NCBI GenBank assembly: GCA_036498565.1
Contig: DASYFG010000002.1
Span: forward strand, 62,001 to 126,000
Direction of reading: 5' to 3'
Origin: DASYFG01 sp036498565
GTDB lineage: Bacteria > Bacillota > Bacilli > Lactobacillales > Lactobacillaceae
DNA: 64,000 bases
The position numbers were made by a program, and so were the translations under genes. The notes beneath the pieces were generated by a model. That model was given only the letters and a program-made list of their open reading frames with translations. It did not search any database and had not been told where the DNA came from. Of the stretch, positions 33,887 through 42,575 are shown piece after piece (position 1 is the first letter of the stretch; the number at the start of each line of letters is the position of its first letter).

Positions 33887-33925
33887 AATATAACAGATAA
33901 CAATCAAAAAGTAAAGCGCTTACAT
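33887..33925 (-). promoter_or_regulatory. Promoter of the csRNA-like RNA with an overlapping cre-like site
   Basis: On the minus strand TTTACT (33910-33915), 17-bp spacer, TATATT (33887-33892). ATGTAAGCGCTTTACT overlaps the -35 and matches the CcpA cre consensus except for one insertion. A second AAGCGCTT palindrome lies at about 33936-33943. CcpA control of the RNA is plausible but unproven. Confidence 0.5.
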
Positions 33926-33986
33926 TGCTGTATTTAAGCGCTTTATGGAAATGGTAAATTGAAACTTTCCGTTAACTAAATTTCTT

Positions 33987-34015
33987 TTGCATGAAACACG
34001 GCTTTACGGTATAAT
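33987..34015 (+). promoter_or_regulatory. Promoter of the D-lactate dehydrogenase gene
   Basis: TTGCAT (33987-33992) and TATAAT (34010-34015), 17-bp spacer. Confidence 0.75.
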
Positions 34016-34048
34016 TTTTTGTGATAAAAAATACATTTGGGGGACGTT

Positions 34049-35038
34049 ATGAAAATATTTGCTTATGGCATACGCGATGATGAATTGCCGGCCTTAAACG
34101 CATGGCGAGCAGCACATCCTGCAGTGGAAGTTGCTTACACAACCGAATTATTGACCCCGCAAACGGCGCATTTGGCAGCAGGTGCAGACAGCGCGGTAGT
34201 TTACCAACAATTGCCTTACACGCGCGAAACGTTGACGGCGTTGGCGCAGGAGGGCGTGACGAACATGTCCTTGCGCAACGTCGGCACCGACAACATTGAT
34301 TTTGATGCGGCGCGTGATTTGCATTTTAATTTGTCAAACGTACCTGTTTATTCACCAAATGCGATTGCCGAACATAGCATTATTCAAATGAGCCGTTTGT
34401 TACGGCGCACCAAACCACTCGATGCCAAAGTTGCCCAACACGATTTGCGCTGGGCGCCAACCATTGGCCGAGAAATGCGCATGCAAACGGTCGGCGTGAT
34501 TGGCACGGGCCACATTGGCCGCGTCGCCATTCAAATTTTGCAAGGCTTTGGCGCAAAAGTGATTGCTTATGACAAATACCCCAACCCAGATTTAGCCGAT
34601 TTATACGTTGATTCGTTGGATGAGCTCTATGCCCAAGCGGATGTGATCACCGTTTATGTGCCGGGCGTGCCGGAAAATCATCACTTGATTAACGCGGCAT
34701 CCATCGCCAAAATGAAGGACGGCGTGGTACTGATCAACGTGGCGCGCGGGAATTTAATGAATCTAGATGATGTGATTGCCGGGCTTGATAGTGGTAAAAT
34801 CGGTGATTTTGCCATGGATGTGTACGAACATGAAGTGGGTTTGTTTAACCAAGATTGGTCGAATCAGGCATTTCCAGATGCCAAAATTGCGGATCTGATT
34901 GCGCGCGAAAATGTTTTGGTGACGCCGCACACGGCATTTTACACCACCAAAGCGGTGCAAGAAATGGTATATCAAAGTTTTGATGCCGCCGTTTCATTTG
35001 CTAATGGTCAAACGCCTAATATTGCGATTGAATTTTAA
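34049..35038 (+). CDS. D-lactate dehydrogenase
   Basis: 329 aa D-2-hydroxyacid dehydrogenase. MKIFAYGIRDDE, AGADSAVVYQQLPYTRE and the NAD motif GVIGTGHIGR are closely like Leuconostoc D-LDH. The catalytic Arg, Glu and His fall in INVARGNLMN, MDVYEHE and TPHTAFYTT. It reduces pyruvate to D-lactate and regenerates NAD+ in fermentation. The segment after MDVYEHEVG differs from the Leuconostoc protein I remember, so substrate range could differ. The start at 34049 has GGGGGA. The gene is monocistronic. Confidence 0.88.
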   Translation: MKIFAYGIRDDELPALNAWRAAHPAVEVAYTTELLTPQTAHLAAGADSAVVYQQLPYTRETLTALAQEGVTNMSLRNVGTDNIDFDAARDLHFNLSNVPVYSPNAIAEHSIIQMSRLLRRTKPLDAKVAQHDLRWAPTIGREMRMQTVGVIGTGHIGRVAIQILQGFGAKVIAYDKYPNPDLADLYVDSLDELYAQADVITVYVPGVPENHHLINAASIAKMKDGVVLINVARGNLMNLDDVIAGLDSGKIGDFAMDVYEHEVGLFNQDWSNQAFPDAKIADLIARENVLVTPHTAFYTTKAVQEMVYQSFDAAVSFANGQTPNIAIEF

Positions 35039-35062
35039 AAGATGCCGTTGGCATCTTTTTTT
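35037..35062 (+). terminator. Terminator after D-ldh
   Basis: AAAGATGCC-GTT-GGCATCTTT with T run. Confidence 0.88.
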
Positions 35063-35232
35063 GTACATTTCTAAATTTTGTGTTTAGTTGTCTAAGTAAT
35101 TCTAAAACAATTAAAGTAATCCTTAACACAAGTAAACATTTCGAATTAAAAATGTATATAAAAGGCATTTTGTACACGGTTTTGATACACTTTGTCACAA
35201 AAATGACACATTGCGCTGGCAAAATAGTGGAC

Positions 35233-35847
35233 ATGATGAAAAATGCAGTAATGAGTAGTGCGTTGTTGACAGGAGTTCTATTGGGGACATATTCAACGTT
35301 GACAACCCACGCCACACAAAATAATCAAAACGCTTCAGCGGCGGTGCAAGTAGATGTCAAAGCCGTTGATTCCGCTGTCAAATCTTTGAAGCAAGTGGAA
35401 CCCGTGAAAAAAGCGGTCAACACAACGCCAAAGGTTAGCCAAACAACAGCACCTGTTGCAACACAAACTGCCACGAGCACAGCAACCGTGGTGGAAGTCG
35501 CGAACACAGCGACGGAAGACAGCAGCAGTGTTGAGGGCGAACCAAGTAGATCGGCCACAGTTGAACAAACAACGACTGCTCAAACGGATACAGCAACGGA
35601 CACGACGACCGATGCTGGTTTGCAAGACTTAATCCAACGCGAAAGCAGCGGTAACACATCAGCGTCAAACGGCCAATATTACGGTATCGGTCAATTGTCA
35701 CCAGCCAACTACGAAAAGTACGTGAGTGGTCAAGATTGGCAAAATAGTTATGCCGTGCAATTAGCGGCAATGAAAGCCTACATCACGGATCGTTATGGTT
35801 CCGTCGCCAATGCGGTTGCGTTCCATAACGCCAACGGTTGGTATTAA
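35233..35847 (+). CDS. Secreted Apf/lysozyme-like muralytic protein
   Basis: 204 aa. It has an N-terminal signal peptide (MMKNAVMSSALLTGVLLG), a threonine/alanine-rich linker (~45-135), and a C-terminal transglycosylase-like domain: LIQRESSGNTSASNGQYYG, IGQLSP and VAFHNANGWY. This domain is typical of aggregation-promoting factors and related wall proteins of lactobacilli. No LysM repeat is visible. The start is uncertain: 35233 or 35236, with only a weak AGTGG upstream. Confidence 0.78.
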   Translation: MMKNAVMSSALLTGVLLGTYSTLTTHATQNNQNASAAVQVDVKAVDSAVKSLKQVEPVKKAVNTTPKVSQTTAPVATQTATSTATVVEVANTATEDSSSVEGEPSRSATVEQTTTAQTDTATDTTTDAGLQDLIQRESSGNTSASNGQYYGIGQLSPANYEKYVSGQDWQNSYAVQLAAMKAYITDRYGSVANAVAFHNANGWY

Positions 35848-35863
35848 TTTGAATGAGAAAGTC

Positions 35864-35897
35864 TGAAAAGAAAGCGGTTGAACCGTTTTCTTTTTTA
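35864..35897 (+). terminator. Terminator after the Apf-like gene
   Basis: GAAAGCGGTT/ACCGTTTTC stem with T6. Confidence 0.75.
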
Positions 35898-35972
35898 TTA
35901 AGAAGGTCGTTTTTTCTTGGTAAGACAGGTATAATCATAATTAACTGACATTGTATAGAAGGAAGATGACAC

Positions 35973-36755
35973 ATGATTACCTTAAAATCACCACGCGAAA
36001 TTGAAGCGATGCGTCAAGCTGGTGCGATTATTGCCGAATTGCACATTGCCTTGCGTGATATTATTAAACCCGGTTTGGACATTTGGAAAATTGAAACTTT
36101 TTCACGTGACTTTATTGAAAATCGTGGAGCGATCCCGTCTGAATTAGGTTTTGAAGGTTATGAATATGCGACAACGATCAGCATTAACGATGAAGTTGCG
36201 CACGCCATGCCACGTAAAGGTTTAATTTTGAATGAAGGTGACATTGTTACAGTAGATACTGTGGTGGAAATTGGCGGCGGTATGGCCGATTCTGCTTGGA
36301 CATTTGCCGTGGGTCAAATCAGCGACGATGCCCAACGTTTGGTAGATGTTGCCAAAAAAGCTTTGTACATTGGGATTGAACAGGCCGTTGTTGGCAATCG
36401 TTTGGGAGACATTGGTGCTGCCATTGAAAAATATGTCACCGAAGAAAACGGTATGGGCAACGTCAAGCAATACACGGGGCACGGCATTGGACCAACGATG
36501 CACGAAGAACCACAAGTATTGCATTATGGCACGGCCGGTCGTGGTTTGCGTTTGAAAGAAGGCATGACTTTGGCGATTGAACCGATGGTTAATTTGGGCG
36601 GCTGGGAAGTCGAAACGAGTACGGAAGATGGCTGGACAGTGCGCACGATTGACGGTTCGTTGTCGGCGCAATATGAGCACACGGTGGCCATCACCAAAGA
36701 TGGTCCAAAAATTTTGACCAGTCAAGATCCAGAATTCGACGCAAAATATTTGTAA
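35973..36755 (+). CDS. map: Methionine aminopeptidase, type I
   Basis: 260 aa metalloprotease removing the initiator methionine. Metal ligands include D in TVDTVVE and D in GGMADSAW, H in GHGIGPTMHE, and E in LAIEPMV and QYEHTVAI. GAAGGAAG precedes the start. There is no ribosomal-protein context; it stands alone before a glycosyltransferase-type gene. Confidence 0.94.
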   Translation: MITLKSPREIEAMRQAGAIIAELHIALRDIIKPGLDIWKIETFSRDFIENRGAIPSELGFEGYEYATTISINDEVAHAMPRKGLILNEGDIVTVDTVVEIGGGMADSAWTFAVGQISDDAQRLVDVAKKALYIGIEQAVVGNRLGDIGAAIEKYVTEENGMGNVKQYTGHGIGPTMHEEPQVLHYGTAGRGLRLKEGMTLAIEPMVNLGGWEVETSTEDGWTVRTIDGSLSAQYEHTVAITKDGPKILTSQDPEFDAKYL

Positions 36756-36801
36756 AAACCTGTTTTGGCGGGGATTTCAGTTAAAGGTAGGAATAGGCAC
36801 T

Positions 36802-37443
36802 GTGCAACGACACACAACCTTTTCATGGACAATTTATCAACTAGCAAAGCGCATCATTGATGTGATTTTTGCGTTGAGCGGATTTTTGGTTTTGTCGCCG
36901 TTCTTTATTGTGATTTGGGTGTTGCTGAAAATTCAGTCGCCCAAGGAATCCGCTTTTTTCAAGCAAGAACGCATCGGACGGGATGGCGTGCCGTTTTTCA
37001 TCTATAAATACCGCTCAATGGTGCCAAACGCCGAACGGATTTTGAAAGAAAACACGCAACTTTACGCCAAATATGTGGCGAATGGGTACAAATTAGAAAC
37101 CAGCGAAGACCCGCGCATTACCAAACTAGGCAAGTTTTTGCGCCAATCAACTTTGGACGAAATTCCGCAGTTTTACAATATTTTGCGCGGAGACATGAGT
37201 TTAGTTGGGCCGCGTCCGGTGGTCAAAGAAGAATTGCGCGAGTACGGTGATGCAGTGGACGAGTTTTTGTCCGTGACGCCGGGTGCGATGGGACTTTGGC
37301 AAGCCAGCGGGCGGTCATTAGTGGATTATCCACAACGCGCACAAATCGAATTGACGTACGTGCGCAACGCCGGTTTTTGGTACGATATTAGTATTGTGTT
37401 CAAAAATATTTGGGCGATTTTCAAAGGAAAGGGCGCATTTTAA
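36802..37443 (+). CDS. Polyprenyl-phosphate sugar-1-phosphate transferase (bacterial sugar transferase)
   Basis: 213 aa PF02397-type enzyme of the short form: one N-terminal membrane helix (~18-40) and the cytoplasmic catalytic part with KQERIGRDGVPFFIYKYRSM, LDEIPQFYNILRGDMSLVGPRP and GLWQASGR. It would start a lipid-linked saccharide by moving a sugar-1-phosphate to undecaprenyl phosphate. The start is GTG (36802), with AGGTAGGA upstream. Its stop overlaps the next gene's start (TAATG). Confidence 0.88.
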   Translation: MQRHTTFSWTIYQLAKRIIDVIFALSGFLVLSPFFIVIWVLLKIQSPKESAFFKQERIGRDGVPFFIYKYRSMVPNAERILKENTQLYAKYVANGYKLETSEDPRITKLGKFLRQSTLDEIPQFYNILRGDMSLVGPRPVVKEELREYGDAVDEFLSVTPGAMGLWQASGRSLVDYPQRAQIELTYVRNAGFWYDISIVFKNIWAIFKGKGAF

Positions 37444-38231
37444 TGCCCGAAAATGAAGCGATGACAAAAATTGCCATTTACGTGGCGGCGCACAAACCAG
37501 CGCCGCTACCAGACAATTTCATTTATCACGGCTTGCAAGTTGGCGCGCAGGGCCAAACACCTATTGCGGGTTTCCAACCGGATAATACGGGCTTGGAAAT
37601 TTCTGCTAAAAATCCGCATTATAATGAGCTGACGGGTTTGTATTGGCTTTGGCAAAATAGTGACGCGGATGTTTTGGGTTTGGTGCACTATCGCCGCTTG
37701 TTTATTTCGTCAAAGCGCAAAGACTTAAACGACGTGTTGAACGCCAGTCAAATCAACGAATTGTTGGCCAATCACGATGTCATCGTGCCCAACAAACGGC
37801 ATTATTACATCGAAACCAACGAGCAGCAATATCGGCACGCGCATCACGGCGAAGCTTTGGATGTGTTGCGTGAGGTGATTGCAACGGATTTTGCGGAGTT
37901 TGCGCCGGCGTTTGAAACGGTGATGAAGCGCCGATCGGTGCATTTGTTTAACATGTTTGTGATGAAGCGTGCGCTTTTGGCTGATTATGCAACCTTTGTG
38001 TTTGCCGTTTTGGCCAAAGTCGAAGCGCGTTTGCAAGATGATATTGGCGACTGGTCGCTTTATGAACAACGCGTTTATGGTTTTTTGAGCGAACGCTTGT
38101 TAGACACGTGGCTGGAAACGCGCGGTTTGACCTATGCGGAAGTTCCGGTTGTGTTCATGGAAAAACAAAATTGGCTGCGTAAAGGCGGCGCATTTTTGGC
38201 CCGAAAATTTGGCTTTGGAAAGATACGATAA
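37443..38231 (+). CDS. DUF4422-family glycosyltransferase-like protein
   Basis: 262 aa. Motifs such as IYVAAHKPAPLPD, NPHYNELTGLYWLW and LGLVHYRRLF are characteristic of DUF4422 proteins found in polysaccharide loci. They are thought to be glycosyltransferases; the donor and acceptor are unknown. It is coupled to the sugar transferase, and no other polysaccharide gene is near, so the pair is an isolated remnant or a minimal glycosylation unit. Confidence 0.82.
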   Translation: MPENEAMTKIAIYVAAHKPAPLPDNFIYHGLQVGAQGQTPIAGFQPDNTGLEISAKNPHYNELTGLYWLWQNSDADVLGLVHYRRLFISSKRKDLNDVLNASQINELLANHDVIVPNKRHYYIETNEQQYRHAHHGEALDVLREVIATDFAEFAPAFETVMKRRSVHLFNMFVMKRALLADYATFVFAVLAKVEARLQDDIGDWSLYEQRVYGFLSERLLDTWLETRGLTYAEVPVVFMEKQNWLRKGGAFLARKFGFGKIR

Positions 38232-38260
38232 AACAGGTGCAAGACGAGCGCCTGTTTTTT
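38230..38260 (+). terminator. Terminator after the DUF4422 gene
   Basis: AAACAGGTGC-AAGACGA-GCGCCTGTTT with T run, directly before the recX promoter. Confidence 0.85.
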
Positions 38261-38263
38261 TCG

Positions 38264-38276
38264 TATAATGGAATGA
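38264..38276 (+). promoter_or_regulatory. -10 element placing the start of transcription at the recX start codon
   Basis: TATAAT (38264-38269) ends six bases before the ATG at 38276. There is no room for a Shine-Dalgarno, so the mRNA should be leaderless or nearly so. The -35 is poor and falls in the terminator. Confidence 0.55.
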
Positions 38277-39079
38277 TGAAGACAATCACGAAAATTAGTA
38301 CGCAGAAAAAAGCGGGTCGGTATAATATTGATTTAGATGGCAAATTCGCTTTTGGCGTGGCGGAATCGGTTTTGATCAAATTCGGTTTGGCAAAAGGTCG
38401 AGAATTGGATGAGGCGTTAATTGCTGAAATTCAAACGGCCGACGATGTCGCGCGGGCGCTAAAAACAGCGTTAAATTATTTGAACAGTCAATTGCGCACG
38501 GAAAAACAATTGCGCACGAAATTGGCTGACCAAGAAATTCCCGCCGACATCACCGATCAAGTCATCGACCAGCTTAAAGAATTGCGCTATATCGACGATC
38601 TGGCGTACGCGCAAGCCTTTTATCACACGAAGCAACAACTCAATAGCAAAGGACCGACCGTCATCAGCCAAGAATTGGCCAAAGTCGGCATGCCAAAACT
38701 TATTATCGAACAAGCTTTGCAGGTCTACACGCGCACCGAAGAATTAGAAACGGCTAAACGGTGGTTGGACAAACTTTACACGCATTACCGGCGCGATTCA
38801 AAACGTCTGCAACAACAAAAAATGATTCAGGCTTTGGCGGCGAAAGGGTTTCATTTTGATGTTGGCCAAGAAGTGGTGGGCGATTACTTAGAAAATCAAA
38901 ATGATGACGAACAAAACGCCCAAGAATTAGTCAATGTGGTGCGGCAAGCGGAGAAATATTGGCAACGCTATCGGAATTTGTACGATTCACAACGTGAATT
39001 TAAAACACGGCAAAATTTATTTGCTAAAGGTTACAGTTCGGAATTGATTGATCAAGCAATCGAAAAAATGCATGAATAA
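38276..39079 (+). CDS. recX: RecX-family recombination regulator
   Basis: 267 aa helical RecX protein, which modulates RecA filaments. Three-helix repeats are visible (e.g. LRTKLADQEIPADITDQVIDQLKELRYIDDLAYAQAF-type region, ~80-120, then two more repeats). It is long compared with E. coli RecX, as is usual in Firmicutes. Starts at 38273 and 38276 are both possible; a TATAAT just upstream favours 38276. Confidence 0.88.
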   Translation: MKTITKISTQKKAGRYNIDLDGKFAFGVAESVLIKFGLAKGRELDEALIAEIQTADDVARALKTALNYLNSQLRTEKQLRTKLADQEIPADITDQVIDQLKELRYIDDLAYAQAFYHTKQQLNSKGPTVISQELAKVGMPKLIIEQALQVYTRTEELETAKRWLDKLYTHYRRDSKRLQQQKMIQALAAKGFHFDVGQEVVGDYLENQNDDEQNAQELVNVVRQAEKYWQRYRNLYDSQREFKTRQNLFAKGYSSELIDQAIEKMHE

Positions 39080-39145
39080 GGCGACAAATGTTTAAAAAAC
39101 TGGTATACTAAAAAGGAAATTCGATGTCAGCAGGCAGGTAGAAAG

Positions 39146-39712
39146 ATGCGTAATGAAATGTCCACGCGTACACCGCGCGAAGGCGACTTTATTACGATCA
39201 AAAGCTATAAGCATGACGGCTCGTTGCATCGAACTTGGCGCGATACGATGGTACTCAAAACCAGCGAAAACGCGATTATTGGGCTTAACGATCACACGCT
39301 TGTCACGGAAGGCGACGGCCGTCGCTGGGTGACACGTGAGTCAGCAATTTTATATTTCCATAAAAAATACTGGTTTAACATTGTGGCCATGATTCGTGAT
39401 AATGGCGTGTCATATTATTGTAATTTGGCATCTCCGTATACGTTGGATCGCGAAGCACTGAAATATATCGATTACGATTTGGATGTCAAAGTTTTCCCGG
39501 ACGGCCAACGGCATTTGTTGGACGCTGATGAATACGCCGCGCACAGTCGTAAATGGCATTACCCACCCGACATTGACAAAATTTTGAAAGAACACGTCAA
39601 AATTTTGGTCGACTGGGCCGAAAATGAAATTGGACCATTTTCAAAAGGATATATTGACGTGTGGTATGCGCGCTACCAATATTTGATGCAACAACGTCAA
39701 AATGATCGTTAG
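39146..39712 (+). CDS. DUF402 nucleoside tri-/diphosphate phosphatase (Ntdp-like)
   Basis: 188 aa. It matches the DUF402/Ntdp family: REGDFITIKSYKHDGSLHRTW, AILYFHKKYWFNIVAMIRDNG and ALKYIDYDLDVKVFPDG. Members hydrolyse nucleoside tri- or diphosphates. AGGTAGAAAG is the ribosome site. In Firmicutes it often follows recX, as here. Confidence 0.85.
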   Translation: MRNEMSTRTPREGDFITIKSYKHDGSLHRTWRDTMVLKTSENAIIGLNDHTLVTEGDGRRWVTRESAILYFHKKYWFNIVAMIRDNGVSYYCNLASPYTLDREALKYIDYDLDVKVFPDGQRHLLDADEYAAHSRKWHYPPDIDKILKEHVKILVDWAENEIGPFSKGYIDVWYARYQYLMQQRQNDR

Positions 39713-39719
39713 TTGCCAA

Positions 39720-39750
39720 AGGAAAAACCGCTTTTGTAGCGGTTTTTTTG
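39720..39750 (+). terminator. Terminator after the Ntdp-like gene
   Basis: AAAAACCGCT-TTTGT-AGCGGTTTTT. Confidence 0.9.
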
Positions 39751-39774
39751 TATAATAATGATAGAGGAAACAGC

Positions 39775-40197
39775 ATGGTACAAAATCAAAATTTAGCTAC
39801 GTATCAATTGCCAGAATGGCTGTTAGCACAGATGCGCATCGTGGAAAGTGCGCCCGAATTTGCCGGAGCTTTTGTGCGTTGGCGCGCGGATTGGGAAGCG
39901 TATTATTTTGATTTGGATGGGAAAATGTTTGCGCTAGCGACGGCTGAACATTTGGTGTTCAAAAACACGCCGGCCATCAATGAAGAATTGCGCACGCAGT
40001 ATCCAGCCGTGATTTTTCCGGGTTATCATTTTAACAAAACACATTGGAATCACATTGACGTCGCAGTGCAAAGTACCACGGCCGAATTACCCGATGCCAT
40101 AATCACCAAATTACTGCAAGCCAGCTACGAATTGGTTTTGGCAAAACTGCCGAAATATCGCCAAGCGCAAATAAAAAACACGCTAACGCGTGCTTAA
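39775..40197 (+). CDS. MmcQ/YjbR-family protein
   Basis: 140 aa. The pattern DWEAYYFDLDGKMFAL, YPAVIFPGYHFNKTHWNHIDV and SYELVLAKLPK is that of the MmcQ/YjbR family, a cyanobacterial/bacterial double-wing DNA-binding-like fold of unclear role. GAGGAAAC lies before the ATG. Its 3' end overlaps the convergent gene by 15 bp. Confidence 0.82.
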   Translation: MVQNQNLATYQLPEWLLAQMRIVESAPEFAGAFVRWRADWEAYYFDLDGKMFALATAEHLVFKNTPAINEELRTQYPAVIFPGYHFNKTHWNHIDVAVQSTTAELPDAIITKLLQASYELVLAKLPKYRQAQIKNTLTRA

Positions 40198-40695
40198 TGT
40201 TTTGGCTTGAAAATTCGGCAACCGCGCGATGCTGATGCGATTTAAAAAGGCCGCGATTAAGATGTGCAAAGGCGCTTCATCGTCATTTGTCACTTGCAAA
40301 CGCAGATAAATACCGTCCGGACGTCGGGTGGGTTTGACGCCGAGTAATTTTTGCGTATTGTGCGTGATGACGTAGCGGTTGGTCAAGGTGTTGCCGGAAA
40401 TCAGCCAATTCAACCGCCGAATGTAGACCAAATCACCGATGGCGGCAAGCGTTAGCGTAAAGGCGCCCATATCAACGCCGTTGAGTTGCAAAACAAAGCG
40501 CGGTAAAATCCCAGCGCTGGTTTGGATGATGCGCGCCAGTTCGCGTCCGCGCATATCCGCGAGCAAATAATACCCGCCGATTTGGTGGCTAGCATGCGTC
40601 GCGTCAAGTAAATAAACGGCTTGAAACTGCGCGTCAAAGACTAAATTAATGCCGTGATCCATGTGTAATTGTGGCCGCAAATAATACGTACTCAT
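40183..40695 (-). CDS. LURP-one/Tubby-like beta-barrel protein
   Basis: 170 aa. The pattern of alternating beta strands with DHGINLVFDAQFQAVYLLD, then YYLLADMRGRELARI and YVITHNTQKLLGVK resembles the LURP-one-related (Tubby C-like) fold. Bacterial members have no known function. GAGG lies seven bases before the ATG. It converges with the YjbR gene, overlapping by 15 bp, so the two cannot be fully transcribed at once without RNA pairing. Confidence 0.68.
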   Translation of the reverse strand: MSTYYLRPQLHMDHGINLVFDAQFQAVYLLDATHASHQIGGYYLLADMRGRELARIIQTSAGILPRFVLQLNGVDMGAFTLTLAAIGDLVYIRRLNWLISGNTLTNRYVITHNTQKLLGVKPTRRPDGIYLRLQVTNDDEAPLHILIAAFLNRISIARLPNFQAKTLSTR

Positions 40696-40756
40696 GGTGA
40701 TGCCTCGTTGATTATGTTAGCTTTATTTTAGCACGAAAAACAAAGGAGTGGTTGAG

Positions 40757-41437
40757 ATGTCATTTGAAGAAAAACTACGCTTAACGGATTGGTGGCAACC
40801 TTTACAAGCGAAATTACCGGCCGATTATTGGCAACGGGCCGAACAATTCATTGCCGAACAAGCCGCTAAAAGCCCGATTTACCCGGCGCCAGACCATATT
40901 TTAAACGCTTTATTAACCACGCCATTGGCCCAAGTCAAAGTGGTGATTGTCGGGCAGGATCCGTATCATCAACCGTTTCAAGCGCAAGGTTTGAGTTTTT
41001 CCGTGCCAAATTCCGTGAAGCGCCCGCCGTCTTTGGTGAATATTTTTAAAGAACTCACGCAGGATTTAGGTGTGGCGGAGCCGACCACCAATGATTTGAC
41101 GCCGTGGGCCCGCCAAGGCGTTTTGTTGTTGAACAGCGTGTTAACGGTCCCGGATAGCCAACCCAATGCTCATGCAAACAAGGGTTGGGAGGTGCTGACC
41201 GATGCGGTTTTGGCGGTGGTGAGCGAACAATCGGCACCGAGCGTATTTATTTTGTGGGGGAAATTTGCCCAAAGTAAGGCGCGTTTGGTTGATGAACAAC
41301 GTCACTTGATTTTAAAAAGTGCCCATCCCAGTCCGTTGTCTGCCTACCGTGGATTTTTCGGTAGCGCACCGTTTTCAAAAGCCAATCAGTATTTGGCCGC
41401 ACATGGTCGTGAACAAATTGATTGGCGACTGGATTGA
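40757..41437 (+). CDS. ung: Uracil-DNA glycosylase (family 1)
   Basis: 226 aa base-excision repair enzyme. The catalytic motif GQDPYH is at 66-71 (D68 activates water), and the HPSPLSAYRG leucine loop is near the C-terminus. The start at 40757 has AAGGAG eight bases upstream; a GTG three codons earlier is too close. Adjacent to pta, as in other lactobacilli. Confidence 0.95.
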   Translation: MSFEEKLRLTDWWQPLQAKLPADYWQRAEQFIAEQAAKSPIYPAPDHILNALLTTPLAQVKVVIVGQDPYHQPFQAQGLSFSVPNSVKRPPSLVNIFKELTQDLGVAEPTTNDLTPWARQGVLLLNSVLTVPDSQPNAHANKGWEVLTDAVLAVVSEQSAPSVFILWGKFAQSKARLVDEQRHLILKSAHPSPLSAYRGFFGSAPFSKANQYLAAHGREQIDWRLD

Positions 41438-41450
41438 AGTTCGGTATAAT
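41422..41450 (+). promoter_or_regulatory. Promoter of pta
   Basis: TTGGCG (41422-41427) and TATAAT (41445-41450), 17-bp spacer; overlaps the end of ung. Confidence 0.68.
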
Positions 41451-41489
41451 GAAAGCGTAGTTAAAAAGTAGAAGGAATATACTAAAATC

Positions 41490-42473
41490 ATGGAACTTTT
41501 TGAGCAGTTGAAATTTAAAATTGTCGGTAAAGATTTGAAAATCGTTTTCCCTGAAGGGAACGATGCGCGCATTCAAGACGCAGCGGTTCGTTTGGCGGCT
41601 GACGACTTGGTGCAACCAATTTTGTTGGGAAAAGTCGCGGATGTTGAAGCAACTGCCGCTGAAAAAGGCTACGACTTGACGGGCATTACGATCATCGATC
41701 CAAGCGCGTATGACGCGGCCAAAATGACCGAAATGATTGACGCATTGGTTGAACGTCGTAAGGGCAAAACCGATGCAGAAACAGCGCAAAAGTGGTTGAC
41801 GAACGACGTGAACTACTTTGGCACGATGCTGGTTTACTTGGACGAAGCTGACGGCATGGTTTCAGGTGCGGCACATCCAACTTCTGACACGGTGCGTCCG
41901 GCTTTGCAAATCATCAAAACGGCCCCCGGCCAAAAGCGAATTTCCGGTTCATTCTTGTTGCAAAAAGGTGATGAACGTTTGTTGTTTGCTGATGCAGCGG
42001 TTAACATTGACGTCGATGCACAAACGATGGCCGAAATCGCCATTCAATCAGCGCAAATGGCCAAAGTTTTTGACATTGAACCACGCGTTGCGATGTTGAG
42101 CTTCTCAACGAAGGGTTCAGCCAAGCACGAAACCGTTGATAAAGTGGTCGAAGCAACACGTTTGGCCAAAGAATTAGCACCTGAATTAGCTGATCAAATC
42201 GACGGCGAATTGCAATTCGACGCGGCTTTCGTGCCAGAAGTTGGTTCAGCCAAGGCGCCTGAATCACAAGTTGCCGGCAAAGCCAACGTGTTCATCTTCC
42301 CAAGTTTGGAAGCGGGCAACATTGGCTACAAAATCGCCCAACGTTTGGGCGGATACGAAGCGTTTGGCCCATTGTTGCAAGGTTTGGCAAAGCCTGTCAA
42401 CGACTTGAGCCGTGGCGCAAGCGAAGAAGATGTGTATAAAGTAGCCATTATTACCGCCGCACAAGCATTGTAA
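41490..42473 (+). CDS. pta: Phosphate acetyltransferase
   Basis: 327 aa enzyme interconverting acetyl-CoA and acetyl phosphate, important in heterolactic metabolism for ethanol or acetate formation. The family motifs KIVFPEGNDARIQDAA, GMVSGAAHPTSDTVRPALQI and NVFIFPSLEAGNIGYKI are present. GAAGGAA precedes the start. The acetate kinase gene is not here. Confidence 0.95.
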   Translation: MELFEQLKFKIVGKDLKIVFPEGNDARIQDAAVRLAADDLVQPILLGKVADVEATAAEKGYDLTGITIIDPSAYDAAKMTEMIDALVERRKGKTDAETAQKWLTNDVNYFGTMLVYLDEADGMVSGAAHPTSDTVRPALQIIKTAPGQKRISGSFLLQKGDERLLFADAAVNIDVDAQTMAEIAIQSAQMAKVFDIEPRVAMLSFSTKGSAKHETVDKVVEATRLAKELAPELADQIDGELQFDAAFVPEVGSAKAPESQVAGKANVFIFPSLEAGNIGYKIAQRLGGYEAFGPLLQGLAKPVNDLSRGASEEDVYKVAIITAAQAL

Positions 42474-42481
42474 TGGTTGGT

Positions 42482-42515
42482 AAAAGCAGTCGCAAAAGTG
42501 ACTGCTTTTTCTTTT
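42482..42515 (+). terminator. Terminator after pta
   Basis: AAGCAGTC/GACTGCTT stem with a T run. Confidence 0.8.
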
Positions 42516-42575
42516 AAACAACTAACTTGCAAAACAAACTAGTTAGCGGTACAATGTTTTACAAGGTAGTGGGAA

